Shown here: positions 7,453 to 15,898 of the stretch, piece by piece
How the letters are laid out: each line of letters starts with the position of its first letter
How positions within the stretch are numbered: position 1 is the first letter of the stretch
Assembly: GCA_964473465.1 (NCBI GenBank)
Contig: CAYYPE010000012.1
Span: 1 to 64,000, forward strand
Reading direction: 5' to 3'
Source of the DNA: CALHRB01 sp964473465
Lineage (GTDB): Bacteria > Bacteroidota > Ignavibacteria > Kapaibacteriales > UBA2268
Length of the DNA: 64,000 bases
Position numbers and translations under genes: made by a program
Notes under the pieces: model-generated
Database searches by the model: none
Seen by the model: only the letters and a program-made list of their open reading frames with translations
Told to the model about the DNA's origin: nothing

Positions 7453-8526
7453 CTAATAAACTCTGCGGTTAAACCTGAGTTCAATTGCTCTCTCGAACTC
7501 AGGTATTTTTATCTTGAAATTACCATTTCTATCAACGAATCCAGCTATTTTACTATTTTTGTCTGATGCCCACGCAATGCCATCCTTAAAAGAATCTGCA
7601 TAATAAAATCTTGGCTTTATTACATATTCACCTTTTTTGTCTATAAAGCCCCAGAGAGATGAATCTCTTACCGCTGCATAGCCATCACTGAAATCATGAA
7701 CCCTTGTAAAAATATGCTTTGTAATATAATTTCCATTTGTGTCAATTACAGCCCAAAATGCCTTAAAGTCAATATCATATAATCCTACAAATGCTCTCCC
7801 CTCGTTAAAATTTTTTACTATATCAAAGTTTGCAGGGATCCTCTCATTTCCTTTTGTATCAATATATCCAAATTTATTATCCCTGTTAAATTTTGCGAAA
7901 CCTTCTTTAAAGCTACCTACCTCATCAAATTTATAATCTATAACTAAATCTCCTTTTGAGTTGATAAAACCAAACTCAAACTTTTTATTATTTACTGCAG
8001 CAAAACCTTCGCTAAACATAAAACCTGCTGTCTCTCCTAAATTTATTGTTTTCTTGCCAGTAGTATCAATATAACCTTGAAAATCATTGCTTGATACGTA
8101 GGCCAACCCTTCGCTGAACTGACTTGCATCATCTAAATTGCATGGTATAATTGGTTTTCCGTTTTTATCAATGAAGCCAAATTTTTTACTTGTCCTGGTC
8201 TTATCAGAAAAATTGAAAACCATTGCAATGCCATTCTCAAAATCATAAGCATAGTCATAGTTTGGTTCAAGCACTAATTTACCGGACAAATCAAGATATT
8301 TTATTCGGGTTTTATCGTTTTCTTTAACTGATACTCTTATGAGTCCGTTTCTGTAACCAAGGACATCATCAACTTTCTTCGCCTCGAAAACTTCATTTCC
8401 CTCGTCATCAATAAAGTGCCAAAGCCCAGCCGAAAAATAAGCTAAAATTGGTTGTTTTTCTTTTGCTTCGATATCTTCAGCAAAGAAAAGAAAAATTGAC
8501 CATAAACAAAAAATAAAATAAGCCAT
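7453..8526 (-). CDS. Secreted WG-repeat protein
   Basis: A short N-terminal signal peptide (about residues 1-20) is followed by eight or nine tandem WG repeats of about 40-45 residues filling the rest of the 357 aa. Each has the pattern G[FY]ID..G...I...FD....F.EG.A.V, for example GFIDKNGKP, GYIDTTGKK and WGFIDKKGE. WG repeats form KWG/beta-structured modules common in Bacteroidota exported proteins. Their ligand is unknown, and no catalytic domain is present. It stands alone between convergent and divergent neighbours. Confidence 0.8.
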   Translation of the reverse strand: MAYFIFCLWSIFLFFAEDIEAKEKQPILAYFSAGLWHFIDDEGNEVFEAKKVDDVLGYRNGLIRVSVKENDKTRIKYLDLSGKLVLEPNYDYAYDFENGIAMVFNFSDKTRTSKKFGFIDKNGKPIIPCNLDDASQFSEGLAYVSSNDFQGYIDTTGKKTINLGETAGFMFSEGFAAVNNKKFEFGFINSKGDLVIDYKFDEVGSFKEGFAKFNRDNKFGYIDTKGNERIPANFDIVKNFNEGRAFVGLYDIDFKAFWAVIDTNGNYITKHIFTRVHDFSDGYAAVRDSSLWGFIDKKGEYVIKPRFYYADSFKDGIAWASDKNSKIAGFVDRNGNFKIKIPEFERAIELRFNRRVY

Positions 8527-8620
8527 AGAACTTTAAATTAATTTTTTTTGTTAAGTTGAAATGACGTAAGAATGTAATTAGAAATTTGCTTATTATTCAA
8601 TTGATATCATGTGAAAATCA

Positions 8621-10285
8621 ATGAATGAAAAAATTTTTGAGAAAGAAACCCTTTTTCATTTAATTTTACTTTTTATTATATGGCTGATAGCAGCAGTAAT
8701 AATAAATCCAATAGGCGAATTCCCTTTTGGTGATGACTGGTCTTTTTCGAAACCTGTCAAATATTTTTGCGAAACCGGTCAGATTAAGCTAACCGGCTGG
8801 AGTTCAATGACTTTATTAGCTCATCTTTTTTGGGGAATTGGAATAACAGAAATTTTTGGTTTTTCACATTCTGCATTAAGAATATCCATCGTTTTTCTTA
8901 GTTTTTTAGGTTTAATTGCTTATTATTTCTTACTCAATCAATTCATTAAGGAAAAAAAACTTTGTTTTGTATTAGTTTTATTATTTGGGTTTAATCCTGT
9001 TTTCACAATCCATTCATATTCATTCTATACGGATGTCAGTTTTTTTACGGTTTTCATCTGGTGTTTATTTGTATTTATTAAGTTTTTAGAGAGTAACAAG
9101 AAATATTATCTTGCGATTTCATTATTATTATTGTCAATAGCATTTCTTATAAGAGATATAGCCCTTATTGCTGTTCCTGCTTTTATTTTAGCAATGTTTT
9201 ATAAAGATAAACTAAACAGAAAAACAATTTTATATTCAATCATATTGCTCGTAGTATCCGTTTCTGTTTATTTTGCTTATAGATACTGGATTACTCATAT
9301 CCACGGTTTACCAATGAATCAGGACTTTATCAGAGAAAGACTTCTAACAACTTTAACAAATCCCTCCCAATTAATCAAAGAGTATATTGAAAATTCTTAT
9401 ATGACATTATTAACTCTCGGTTTTTATCTCTTTCCATTTATCTTGATATTGTTTTTAAATGAGTATAAGTCGTTCACTAAACAAATAAAAGTCATCTCGC
9501 TGATATTTATATTTTCTTTTGTTATTGGATTGATTGCCATCACAAATACCTATCCAAAATTATTTATAAAATCCTCAGAAATGGTTTTAGGAACTCTGGG
9601 GATAAATGAAGTGATTGAAAGAGTCAATCCAGCTCGTTTATTCCAGCTATCAAAAAATGCTAAATTAATCTTCATAGCCATCGGCTTCTTAGGTATGTCA
9701 ATCTTAATGATTCTTATACTTAAAAGAATACTCACATTTAAAAAAAATATCAAACAACATAGAATTGACTATAAATTTATTCTTATAATATCAATCATTA
9801 TTATATATTTAGCAGTTATTTTTACACAAAATTTGTTTACACGATACTTAATACCTATTTATGCTTTATTTCCCTTTTTTTTACTTTTTACCAATGAATC
9901 TGAAACATTAAACTTAAAATCAAGAAAAGAACAAATAATTTTTGGCTTGTTGTTGGTTTTCTATTTGTATCTTGGAGTTTCAAATCCGAGAGATAACCTT
10001 GAATTTAACAGACACCGATGGCAGGCAACTGATTATTTGCTATCAGAATACAAACTTACTCCCGAAGAAATTGACGGTGGCTTTGAATTCACAGCATGGC
10101 ACTATTATGTTCCTGTTTATATTAGTCCTCCGGGGAAAAACTGGTGGTGGGTTATAGGTGACGATTATTCAGTTGCACCGGGTTATATTGAAGGTTACGA
10201 TATCATGAAAGTATTTACCTTCAGGAGATTTTTTCCACCCTGCTATCAAGACAGTGTTTTCGCTTTAAAAAAAAGAGCCTTTTAA
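8621..10285 (+). CDS. GT-C fold membrane glycosyltransferase (GT39/ArnT-like)
   Basis: This is a 554-aa integral membrane protein with about 10-12 TM helices. After TM1 the first periplasmic loop carries acidic residues Asp38-Asp39 in FPFGDDWSF, where GT-C enzymes using polyprenyl-phosphate sugars place the catalytic Asp. A hydrophilic C-terminal periplasmic region (about 450-554) follows. The family transfers sugars from lipid carriers to proteins, lipid A or glycans. The adjacent convergent lpxH (4-bp overlap at the 3' ends) makes an envelope role attractive, but the acceptor is unknown. Confidence 0.65.
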   Translation: MNEKIFEKETLFHLILLFIIWLIAAVIINPIGEFPFGDDWSFSKPVKYFCETGQIKLTGWSSMTLLAHLFWGIGITEIFGFSHSALRISIVFLSFLGLIAYYFLLNQFIKEKKLCFVLVLLFGFNPVFTIHSYSFYTDVSFFTVFIWCLFVFIKFLESNKKYYLAISLLLLSIAFLIRDIALIAVPAFILAMFYKDKLNRKTILYSIILLVVSVSVYFAYRYWITHIHGLPMNQDFIRERLLTTLTNPSQLIKEYIENSYMTLLTLGFYLFPFILILFLNEYKSFTKQIKVISLIFIFSFVIGLIAITNTYPKLFIKSSEMVLGTLGINEVIERVNPARLFQLSKNAKLIFIAIGFLGMSILMILILKRILTFKKNIKQHRIDYKFILIISIIIIYLAVIFTQNLFTRYLIPIYALFPFFLLFTNESETLNLKSRKEQIIFGLLLVFYLYLGVSNPRDNLEFNRHRWQATDYLLSEYKLTPEEIDGGFEFTAWHYYVPVYISPPGKNWWWVIGDDYSVAPGYIEGYDIMKVFTFRRFFPPCYQDSVFALKKRAF

Positions 10286-11010
10286 ATGATTAAGTCTTTC
10301 ACTTTAATAAGTTCAAATTTATCCCCGTCAAATCTGCCAATATGGGGTTCGTGCAGCCAATCACCAAGGTTAACATAGAATCCGTTTCCGAGCTTTTTCA
10401 TAATAAGTTTATGACGATGCCCCATAACAACATAATCAAAACCTTCCTCAATTTTTCTTTCAGCAAATTGTTCCATTCCTTCAACTTCCCCATACTTTTT
10501 CTTACTCGTATGCCTTCTGCTTTCCTTTGAAGAGCCGGAAGCTAATTTTATCCCTAAATCCGGGTGCAGTTTAGTATAAAAATACAAAGAGATAGGATTT
10601 CTTAATATTTTTTTAAGAAAATTATAAATTGAATCATAGAAAGATTTTCCGTCTCCGTGTGATAGGAAAAACCTTTTTCCATAGAAAACAGTTTCCACAT
10701 CATCTTTAATTATCTCAACCCCTAATTCATCAGAGAAGAAATTTTTATGCCCGAAATCATGATTACCCATTAAATATATAATTTCAATCCCTTTTTGCTT
10801 TACTTCATAAAGTTTCGTAATTGTTCTATAGAATATTTTTGGAATTACTGTTTTATATTCAAACCAGAAATCAAATAAATCTCCAAGGATTACCAATGTC
10901 CTGCAATCTTCAGAAATCACATCTAAAGTCTTCAGCAGCAAATCCTCCCGTTTTTTATCAAGAGCTCTATCCTCAAACCCAAGATGAACATCTGATAGAA
11001 AATAAATCAT
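10282..11010 (-). CDS. lpxH: UDP-2,3-diacylglucosamine diphosphatase (LpxH-type)
   Basis: LpxH hydrolyses UDP-2,3-diacylglucosamine to lipid X in lipid A synthesis, as a peripheral inner-membrane enzyme. All calcineurin-fold metal motifs are present: DVH (Asp7, His9), GDLFDFW, GNHDF, SHGDG and GHRHK. The insertion SGSSKESRRHTSKK is typical of the Bacteroidota form. I use the ATG at 11010; an in-frame TTG at 11019 would add three residues. Length is 242 aa. Convergent with the GT-C glycosyltransferase. Confidence 0.88.
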   Translation of the reverse strand: MIYFLSDVHLGFEDRALDKKREDLLLKTLDVISEDCRTLVILGDLFDFWFEYKTVIPKIFYRTITKLYEVKQKGIEIIYLMGNHDFGHKNFFSDELGVEIIKDDVETVFYGKRFFLSHGDGKSFYDSIYNFLKKILRNPISLYFYTKLHPDLGIKLASGSSKESRRHTSKKKYGEVEGMEQFAERKIEEGFDYVVMGHRHKLIMKKLGNGFYVNLGDWLHEPHIGRFDGDKFELIKVKDLII

Positions 11011-11066
11011 AATTAACAAAAGAGAAAATCAAAATATCTTTTTTTTTTAGTTTATAAAATTATATA

Positions 11067-11074
11067 TAAATTTG
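11067..11074 (+). promoter_or_regulatory. Candidate -7 element of the PqiC-like gene
   Basis: TAAATTTG matches TAnnTTTG and lies 57 nt before the ATG at 11132. The -33 region is an AT tract without a clear TTG. Confidence 0.3.
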
Positions 11075-11131
11075 TAGCATTCAAAAAAAAGTCAGTAATT
11101 TAACAGTTTAATTTAAAAAATATTGAAACTG

Positions 11132-11791
11132 ATGAGAATAATTATTAATATTTGGAAGTTTTTTAACTTATTCTTTCTATTTTCTTTTATCATTTTTCTG
11201 TTTAACTCCTGTATATCGCTTAGAACAGATTATCCAAAAACTGAATTTTACCGACTCGAACAAGACCCTTTAACATTGAAAAATATTGGTAAAATTGATG
11301 CTACTATTCTTGTCAGAGAAGTTATTCCATCAGCAGAGCTCGAATCAACAAGTTTAATGGGAATATGGGACGATGGTCGCATCCAGAGATATAACTATCA
11401 TCAATGGAATTCCGAAATCGCTCCGATGGTTACCGATTTTATCGTCAAAAGACTTAATCTCTATTCAGGTTTTTCTGGTGGTGTTATTAAAAGCACTTCT
11501 TCAATCTTACCCGATTATATTCTTGAGACTCATCTGATTGACATGATGGCTTATAATTCAGAAAAAAGTAATGACGGAAATTACGTTTTTGTATCTCTTC
11601 AGGCAAACTTGATAAGAAGAATCCCGCTTGACACTAATAAAAACATCATACTAAGCCATGTTTATTCACAAAAAATCTCCCGACAAAATAATTCTGTAAA
11701 ATCAATAGCTCCTGCTTTCAGCACGGCTTTTTCGCTTTTAACAGATAAATTATTAATTGATATTCAGTCAGCAATTGCAACTTACAGATAA
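11132..11791 (+). CDS. PqiC/ABC_trans_aux-like lipoprotein
   Basis: This is a lipoprotein of about 219 aa. It has a long hydrophobic signal and a lipobox ending LFNSC (about Cys27). The mature part fits the PqiC (YmbA)/ABC-type transport auxiliary family: a FYRLE start strand, ILVREV, and the W-x-x-EIAPMVTDFIVKRL segment in the position of the family's 'RWAEPL..v...L' motif. Such proteins are outer-membrane partners of MCE-type lipid transport systems. No MCE protein or ATPase gene is adjacent; an MlaE permease lies about 19 kb away at 31.3-32.1 kb. An in-frame TTG at 11123 is an alternative start. Confidence 0.65.
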   Translation: MRIIINIWKFFNLFFLFSFIIFLFNSCISLRTDYPKTEFYRLEQDPLTLKNIGKIDATILVREVIPSAELESTSLMGIWDDGRIQRYNYHQWNSEIAPMVTDFIVKRLNLYSGFSGGVIKSTSSILPDYILETHLIDMMAYNSEKSNDGNYVFVSLQANLIRRIPLDTNKNIILSHVYSQKISRQNNSVKSIAPAFSTAFSLLTDKLLIDIQSAIATYR

Positions 11792-11953
11792 AAAGTATAA
11801 CCCGGTTTATAGATTTCTTGTTTTGGTTTTTTTTATTCCATTTGATTTTCCTGCCCTTTTTGATTTAATCAAATAATTTTGACAATAACCAAAATAGAAA
11901 AGACGCTCTGAATTGTCTGACTTAATAAATTAAAATACCCTACACGAAGTTTA

Positions 11954-12700
11954 TCATTGCCTGTTGAAAGGATAGAACGCCAGAACAATTCGTGGCAAAG
12001 AAAAGAAAGATGTTACTCTTTGCTCAACAAATTTGACATCATTTGGATCGTTGGGATTAAATATTACTCCGTATGTATCGCTCACAGTCATATCAAAACT
12101 AAGACGCCATTCAGCCGAAACTGCAAGCAATCCAACCCCTTTAAATGGAATGTTCAGGTTAAATCCTATACCTGTATTAATAGCTAATGAACTGTTTTCT
12201 CTTTCCTTATCGGTTCCTTCTCCGAATTTATTAAAAATTATCGAAGGTCCCAGAGTGCCAAAGAAATTCAATCTGCTATTAGGGTTAACATACCATTGGG
12301 TTCCTAACTCTATGACCTGATGAATATTAGGTCCCAGAAGATTTTTGCTCTTTTCAACTATTTTCTTGTTTTTTGAATAGACGTAACCCACTTGAATTGA
12401 AACAAATTCCCATGGAAAATAATTAACCATGCCGCCATAAAAAAGTATTCCCTCATAGGAAACATCTCTTGTTCCTTTTGTTTCTTCGATAGATTGAACT
12501 ATTGTGTTTGTTCCGAGAAAACCACCGAATCCGAGCGTTTTTTCGTAAGGATTATATTCTTCTACTTCTTCGCTGAAAATATCCTGAAATTCCCCTTCCT
12601 CAGTCTTATTTGTTTGTGCAAATAAATAAAATGAATTGAAAGATAAAAAAAGTAATAAAACTACAAGTTTGAATAGGGATTTTGCGTTTTGTGTTGTCAT
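11954..12700 (-). CDS. Outer-membrane beta-barrel protein, probable internal start inside tatD
   Basis: An in-frame ATG at 12700 (Met241 of the tatD frame) gives a 248-aa protein with an almost ideal Sec signal peptide: MTTQNAKSLFK n-region, a Leu/Phe-rich core and a cleavage site FA|QTN. An acidic segment and a barrel-like alternation with Gly/Tyr/Phe-rich strands follow, ending in AFYPFNRQ. GAGGT lies 8 nt before this ATG as a possible Shine-Dalgarno. The first 12 residues of the signal peptide are the same codons as the TatD C-terminus. It resembles OmpA/PorT-like small barrels, and no ligand is recognisable. Confidence 0.6.
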   Translation of the reverse strand: MTTQNAKSLFKLVVLLLFLSFNSFYLFAQTNKTEEGEFQDIFSEEVEEYNPYEKTLGFGGFLGTNTIVQSIEETKGTRDVSYEGILFYGGMVNYFPWEFVSIQVGYVYSKNKKIVEKSKNLLGPNIHQVIELGTQWYVNPNSRLNFFGTLGPSIIFNKFGEGTDKERENSSLAINTGIGFNLNIPFKGVGLLAVSAEWRLSFDMTVSDTYGVIFNPNDPNDVKFVEQRVTSFFSLPRIVLAFYPFNRQ

Positions 12701-13420
12701 CGTAATTACCTCATCTATTGATATCTTTTTTATTTCAGCTATTTTTTCTGCGATAAATTTAAGAAAAGCAGGTTCATTCTTTTTGCCTCTGTGTGGAACT
12801 GGTGCCATCCATGGTGAATCTGTTTCAAGCAAAATTTTATTTAATGGAGCTTCCCGAACTGTTTCCTCTAAATTTGTTTTCTTGAATGTGATGTTTCCAG
12901 TAAAAGAAACATTAAAACCTAAATTAATGGCTTTTTCCAATTGTTCAGTATTTCCTGAAAAACAGTGAAGTACGCCAGTCAGGGAACCATCTTGTTCATC
13001 TTCAAGAATAGTGAATAAATCATCAAATGCATCCCTGTTGTGGATTATGACTGGCAGGTTATATTTTTTTGCAAGCTTAATTTGTTGCCTGAAGAGACTT
13101 TTCTGAACTTCTGGTGGAGAATAATCATAATAATAATCAAGCCCAATTTCTCCAACTGCCACAGGATTTTTTTCGTTTATTATTTGTTCGACAATTTTAA
13201 TTGCCTCGCCATTGATTTCGTTTGTATTATGTGGATGAATCCCAATTCCATAACAAAGCCTATCCGAACTGCTTGCTACATTAATAAGATTGTCGAATGT
13301 TTTGGGTTCTATAGCTGGTATGATAATTTTTTCAATATTAGCTTCTTCAGCCCTTGCAAGTATTTCATCACGAATACCATCAAAGTCCTGAACATCAATA
13401 TGTGCATGGGTGTCTATCAT
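11954..13420 (-). CDS. tatD: TatD-family metal-dependent hydrolase frame fused to outer-membrane protein
   Basis: Residues 1 to about 252 are a full TatD nuclease/hydrolase: THAHID metal motif, IGIHPH, GEIGLDYYY (Glu ligand), IIHNRDA, LHCFSG and ETDSPW (Asp ligand). They end with the usual C-terminal TTQNAKSLFKL. There is no stop codon there. The frame runs directly into a hydrophobic stretch and a beta-barrel protein of about 220 residues. The full frame is 488 aa, against about 255-265 for normal TatD. Either a true fusion is made, or the barrel protein is started internally at Met241 (listed separately). The start is the ATG at 13420, 6 nt after the bcp stop. Confidence 0.85.
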   Translation of the reverse strand: MIDTHAHIDVQDFDGIRDEILARAEEANIEKIIIPAIEPKTFDNLINVASSSDRLCYGIGIHPHNTNEINGEAIKIVEQIINEKNPVAVGEIGLDYYYDYSPPEVQKSLFRQQIKLAKKYNLPVIIHNRDAFDDLFTILEDEQDGSLTGVLHCFSGNTEQLEKAINLGFNVSFTGNITFKKTNLEETVREAPLNKILLETDSPWMAPVPHRGKKNEPAFLKFIAEKIAEIKKISIDEVITMTTQNAKSLFKLVVLLLFLSFNSFYLFAQTNKTEEGEFQDIFSEEVEEYNPYEKTLGFGGFLGTNTIVQSIEETKGTRDVSYEGILFYGGMVNYFPWEFVSIQVGYVYSKNKKIVEKSKNLLGPNIHQVIELGTQWYVNPNSRLNFFGTLGPSIIFNKFGEGTDKERENSSLAINTGIGFNLNIPFKGVGLLAVSAEWRLSFDMTVSDTYGVIFNPNDPNDVKFVEQRVTSFFSLPRIVLAFYPFNRQ

Positions 13421-13426
13421 CAAGTA

Positions 13427-13897
13427 TTATTTTTTTAATTCCTTGATAGCATTAATAACTTCATCAACATGCCCATCAACTTTAACATTCGAGAACACTT
13501 TCCTGATTATGCCTTGATCATCAATTATATATGTGGTTCTTATAACTCCGAGATACTTTTTCCCATACATTGATTTTTCACCCATAATATCATAAGCATT
13601 GCAAATGGTTTTGTCTGGGTCAGCAATCAAATGGAAATTTAAATTAAATTTGGTTTTGAAGTTATTGTGTGACTTAATGCTATCGGGGCTAACCCCAATC
13701 ACCTCCACCCCTGATTTTGTAATTTCTTCCATATGGTCCCTGAAACTGCAGGCTTCTTTTGTACAACCTGAAGTATTGTCTTTGGGGTAAAAATAAAGTA
13801 CAAACCATTTACCTTTTAGGTTTTTTAAAGATAGATTGTTATTTTCATCAATCGCTCCTGTAAAATTGGGAGCTTTATCACCAACATTTAGTGCCAT
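13427..13897 (-). CDS. bcp: Thioredoxin-dependent peroxiredoxin (Bcp/PrxQ)
   Basis: This is a cytoplasmic thiol peroxidase that reduces H2O2 and organic or lipid hydroperoxides with thioredoxin as donor. It has 156 aa with the AhpC/TSA fold. The peroxidatic Cys45 in DNTSGCTKEAC and the resolving Cys50 five residues later define the PrxQ class. It lies between dnaX (23 nt upstream) and tatD (6 nt downstream), all on the minus strand, so the three are probably co-transcribed. Confidence 0.93.
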   Translation of the reverse strand: MALNVGDKAPNFTGAIDENNNLSLKNLKGKWFVLYFYPKDNTSGCTKEACSFRDHMEEITKSGVEVIGVSPDSIKSHNNFKTKFNLNFHLIADPDKTICNAYDIMGEKSMYGKKYLGVIRTTYIIDDQGIIRKVFSNVKVDGHVDEVINAIKELKK

Positions 13898-13920
13898 TCT
13901 TATATTCCTTTAAAATTTAA

Positions 13921-15756
13921 CTACTTTCTTTGTATTTCTTTAGCTCCGAATAAATCTACCAATAATTGTTCTATCGGATGTTTATCTCCTTCGGATTTAT
14001 TATTATTTAGAACGGTTTTAGACGTTTTTTCCTTTTTTTCCTTGTTTGTTGATTTTTTCTCTGATGTTTTTGTGTTTATTTTTTCTTCTTTGGGAATTGT
14101 TTCTTCTTCCGGATGTTCAAATTTGTCAGGTTGTCCAAGTAAGAATTTACATTTTATTTCAGTCCCATAAAATTCATAAAGGGCACTAATAATCGAAAGC
14201 CTCTTCTTTTCTAAATTTTCGAGAGCAAATGAACTAACCACCTCAAAAATAATTTCTGAATCATAAAAAGTTGCCAGAACAAGACTTTTATTGCTAAGCA
14301 TTGATAATCCATTATTGGAATTGCCATATTTTTCTAAAAATTCTGACCAACCCTCCTTAATCTTTTCTGCACTTATGCCTGTTGTTGAATTATTCATATC
14401 TTGTTTAATTTCAATTTCATCTTCTGAATTAAAATCATAACTCGGCAAAACAATTTTATCAGCTTCTTGTTTATCTATCGCCAATGGTTCACTAACAGTT
14501 ATTGGATTATTAGAACTATCATCTACCTCATATTTTGTTTCCGGTTTTTTTTCAATTTCTTTTGCTGGTTCTTTTATTTTTGAATGCGTACCTTCTTTAG
14601 AGACAGGCAAGCCTTTAAGAGAACGTATTTCTTCAATTAATTCTGAAATATCAAGGACTGAATCGAGCGAAGCCATTTGAACAAGGGCAACTTCGAATTT
14701 GATTCTTGGTTGAGGTGCAAATCTCAATGATTGTTCAGTTGAAGTAATCAAATTCAGAAGCCTTAATAAATCAGATTTTGTGAATTTTAAAGCTTCTTCT
14801 TCATATTTTTTTATATAAGCTGAAGAGCCTTCAATCAATTTAGCTGAGTTGGTAAGTTTTATCGTAAGTAAATTTCTGAAATGTTCAACCATTCCGCCAA
14901 GACACTCATTTATGTCATAGCCCTTACTGACTGCTTCCTTAACAATTTCAAGCATTTCCTCCGGTTTGTGTTCATAAATAGCTTTACTTATCCGGAAATA
15001 AAAGTCGAGGTCAACAAGATGCAGTGCTTCAAGCAAAGTTTCGTAAACAATTTTGTCTCCACAAAAAGCCCTTACTTGATCAAAAATACTTTGAGCATCT
15101 CTCATTGAACCATCAGCTTTTTTAGCAATGGCAATCAATGACTCCTCGTCAACCTCTATTCCCTCTGATTCGGAGATATACTTAATATGTTTGATAATTG
15201 TATCGAGTTCCATTCTTTTGAAAGAATGCCTCTGGCATCTGCTCAAGATTGTTGCAGGAACTTTATGCGGTTCAGTAGTTGCAAATACAAACAAAAGATG
15301 TGGAGGTGGCTCTTCGAGAGTTTTAAGTAAAGCATTAAAAGCTGAGGTCGAAAGCATGTGAACTTCATCAATGATATACATTTTATATTTTCCGTTCACC
15401 GGTGGATATTTAGCATTCTCCCTCAATTTCCTGACATCATCAACGCTATTGTTAGATGCTCCATCTATCTCGATAACATCAAGAGAACGACCCTCAATAA
15501 TTGTCAGACAGGAAAGACATTCATTGCAAGGTTCAAAATCCTTTGGATTAGAACAATTCAAAGCCCTTGCAAGAATTCTTGCTGTAGTTGTTTTTCCCAC
15601 ACCCCTGGGACCGCTGAATAGATAAGCATGATGCAGTCTTCCTGATTGTAAAGCATTTTTGAGAGTAACAGTAATATGACTTTGTCCAACAACATCGTTG
15701 AATCTTAATGGTCTCCATTTCCTTGCTGTAACTATGAAATTATTTTCGCTTTGCAT
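13921..15756 (-). CDS. dnaX: DNA polymerase III subunits tau/gamma (DnaX)
   Basis: DnaX is the clamp-loader ATPase of the replicative polymerase. Domains are an AAA+ core (about 1-240) with Walker A GPRGVGKTT, a zinc-binding CxxxxxxxxCxxCxxC cluster (CSNPKDFEPCNECLSC), Walker B IDEVHML and sensor/Arg-finger SRCQRHSF; then clamp-loader domain III (about 245-370); then a Lys/Glu-rich linker and a C-terminal tau region to 611. An A AAA AAA heptamer in the linker (14545-14552) could give a 409-aa gamma form (see separate entry). It is the first gene of dnaX-bcp-tatD. Confidence 0.94.
   Translation of the reverse strand: MQSENNFIVTARKWRPLRFNDVVGQSHITVTLKNALQSGRLHHAYLFSGPRGVGKTTTARILARALNCSNPKDFEPCNECLSCLTIIEGRSLDVIEIDGASNNSVDDVRKLRENAKYPPVNGKYKMYIIDEVHMLSTSAFNALLKTLEEPPPHLLFVFATTEPHKVPATILSRCQRHSFKRMELDTIIKHIKYISESEGIEVDEESLIAIAKKADGSMRDAQSIFDQVRAFCGDKIVYETLLEALHLVDLDFYFRISKAIYEHKPEEMLEIVKEAVSKGYDINECLGGMVEHFRNLLTIKLTNSAKLIEGSSAYIKKYEEEALKFTKSDLLRLLNLITSTEQSLRFAPQPRIKFEVALVQMASLDSVLDISELIEEIRSLKGLPVSKEGTHSKIKEPAKEIEKKPETKYEVDDSSNNPITVSEPLAIDKQEADKIVLPSYDFNSEDEIEIKQDMNNSTTGISAEKIKEGWSEFLEKYGNSNNGLSMLSNKSLVLATFYDSEIIFEVVSSFALENLEKKRLSIISALYEFYGTEIKCKFLLGQPDKFEHPEEETIPKEEKINTKTSEKKSTNKEKKEKTSKTVLNNNKSEGDKHPIEQLLVDLFGAKEIQRK
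14545..14553 (-). other. Possible dnaX -1 frameshift/slippage site
   Basis: On the coding (minus) strand the codons GAA AAA AAA (Glu402-Lys404) contain A AAA AAA in the correct phase for -1 tandem slippage. The -1 frame then reads five codons and reaches TGA, which would give a 409-residue gamma-like protein that ends just after clamp-loader domain III. E. coli dnaX does this at A AAA AAG, and Thermus dnaX at an A9 run. I see no obvious stimulatory stem-loop downstream. Confidence 0.4.
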
Positions 15757-15898
15757 TTGATTTCAAAGATTTAATTGTAACTTTTTTTTAGAAATTATGT
15801 CTATATCTTAACAGTTTTTTTTAAATTCTATTTTAATTTTTTTTGAATTATTGATTTTAAAGTAATATTTTTTTCAAAAAAAACTCTAACATAAATTT

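Noticed and set aside
11858..11872. TTTGATTTAATCAAA palindrome resembling an FNR/CRP half-site pair
   Set aside because: It lies between two convergent 3' ends, so it is not upstream of any gene, and the spacing does not fit FNR. At most a weak terminator.
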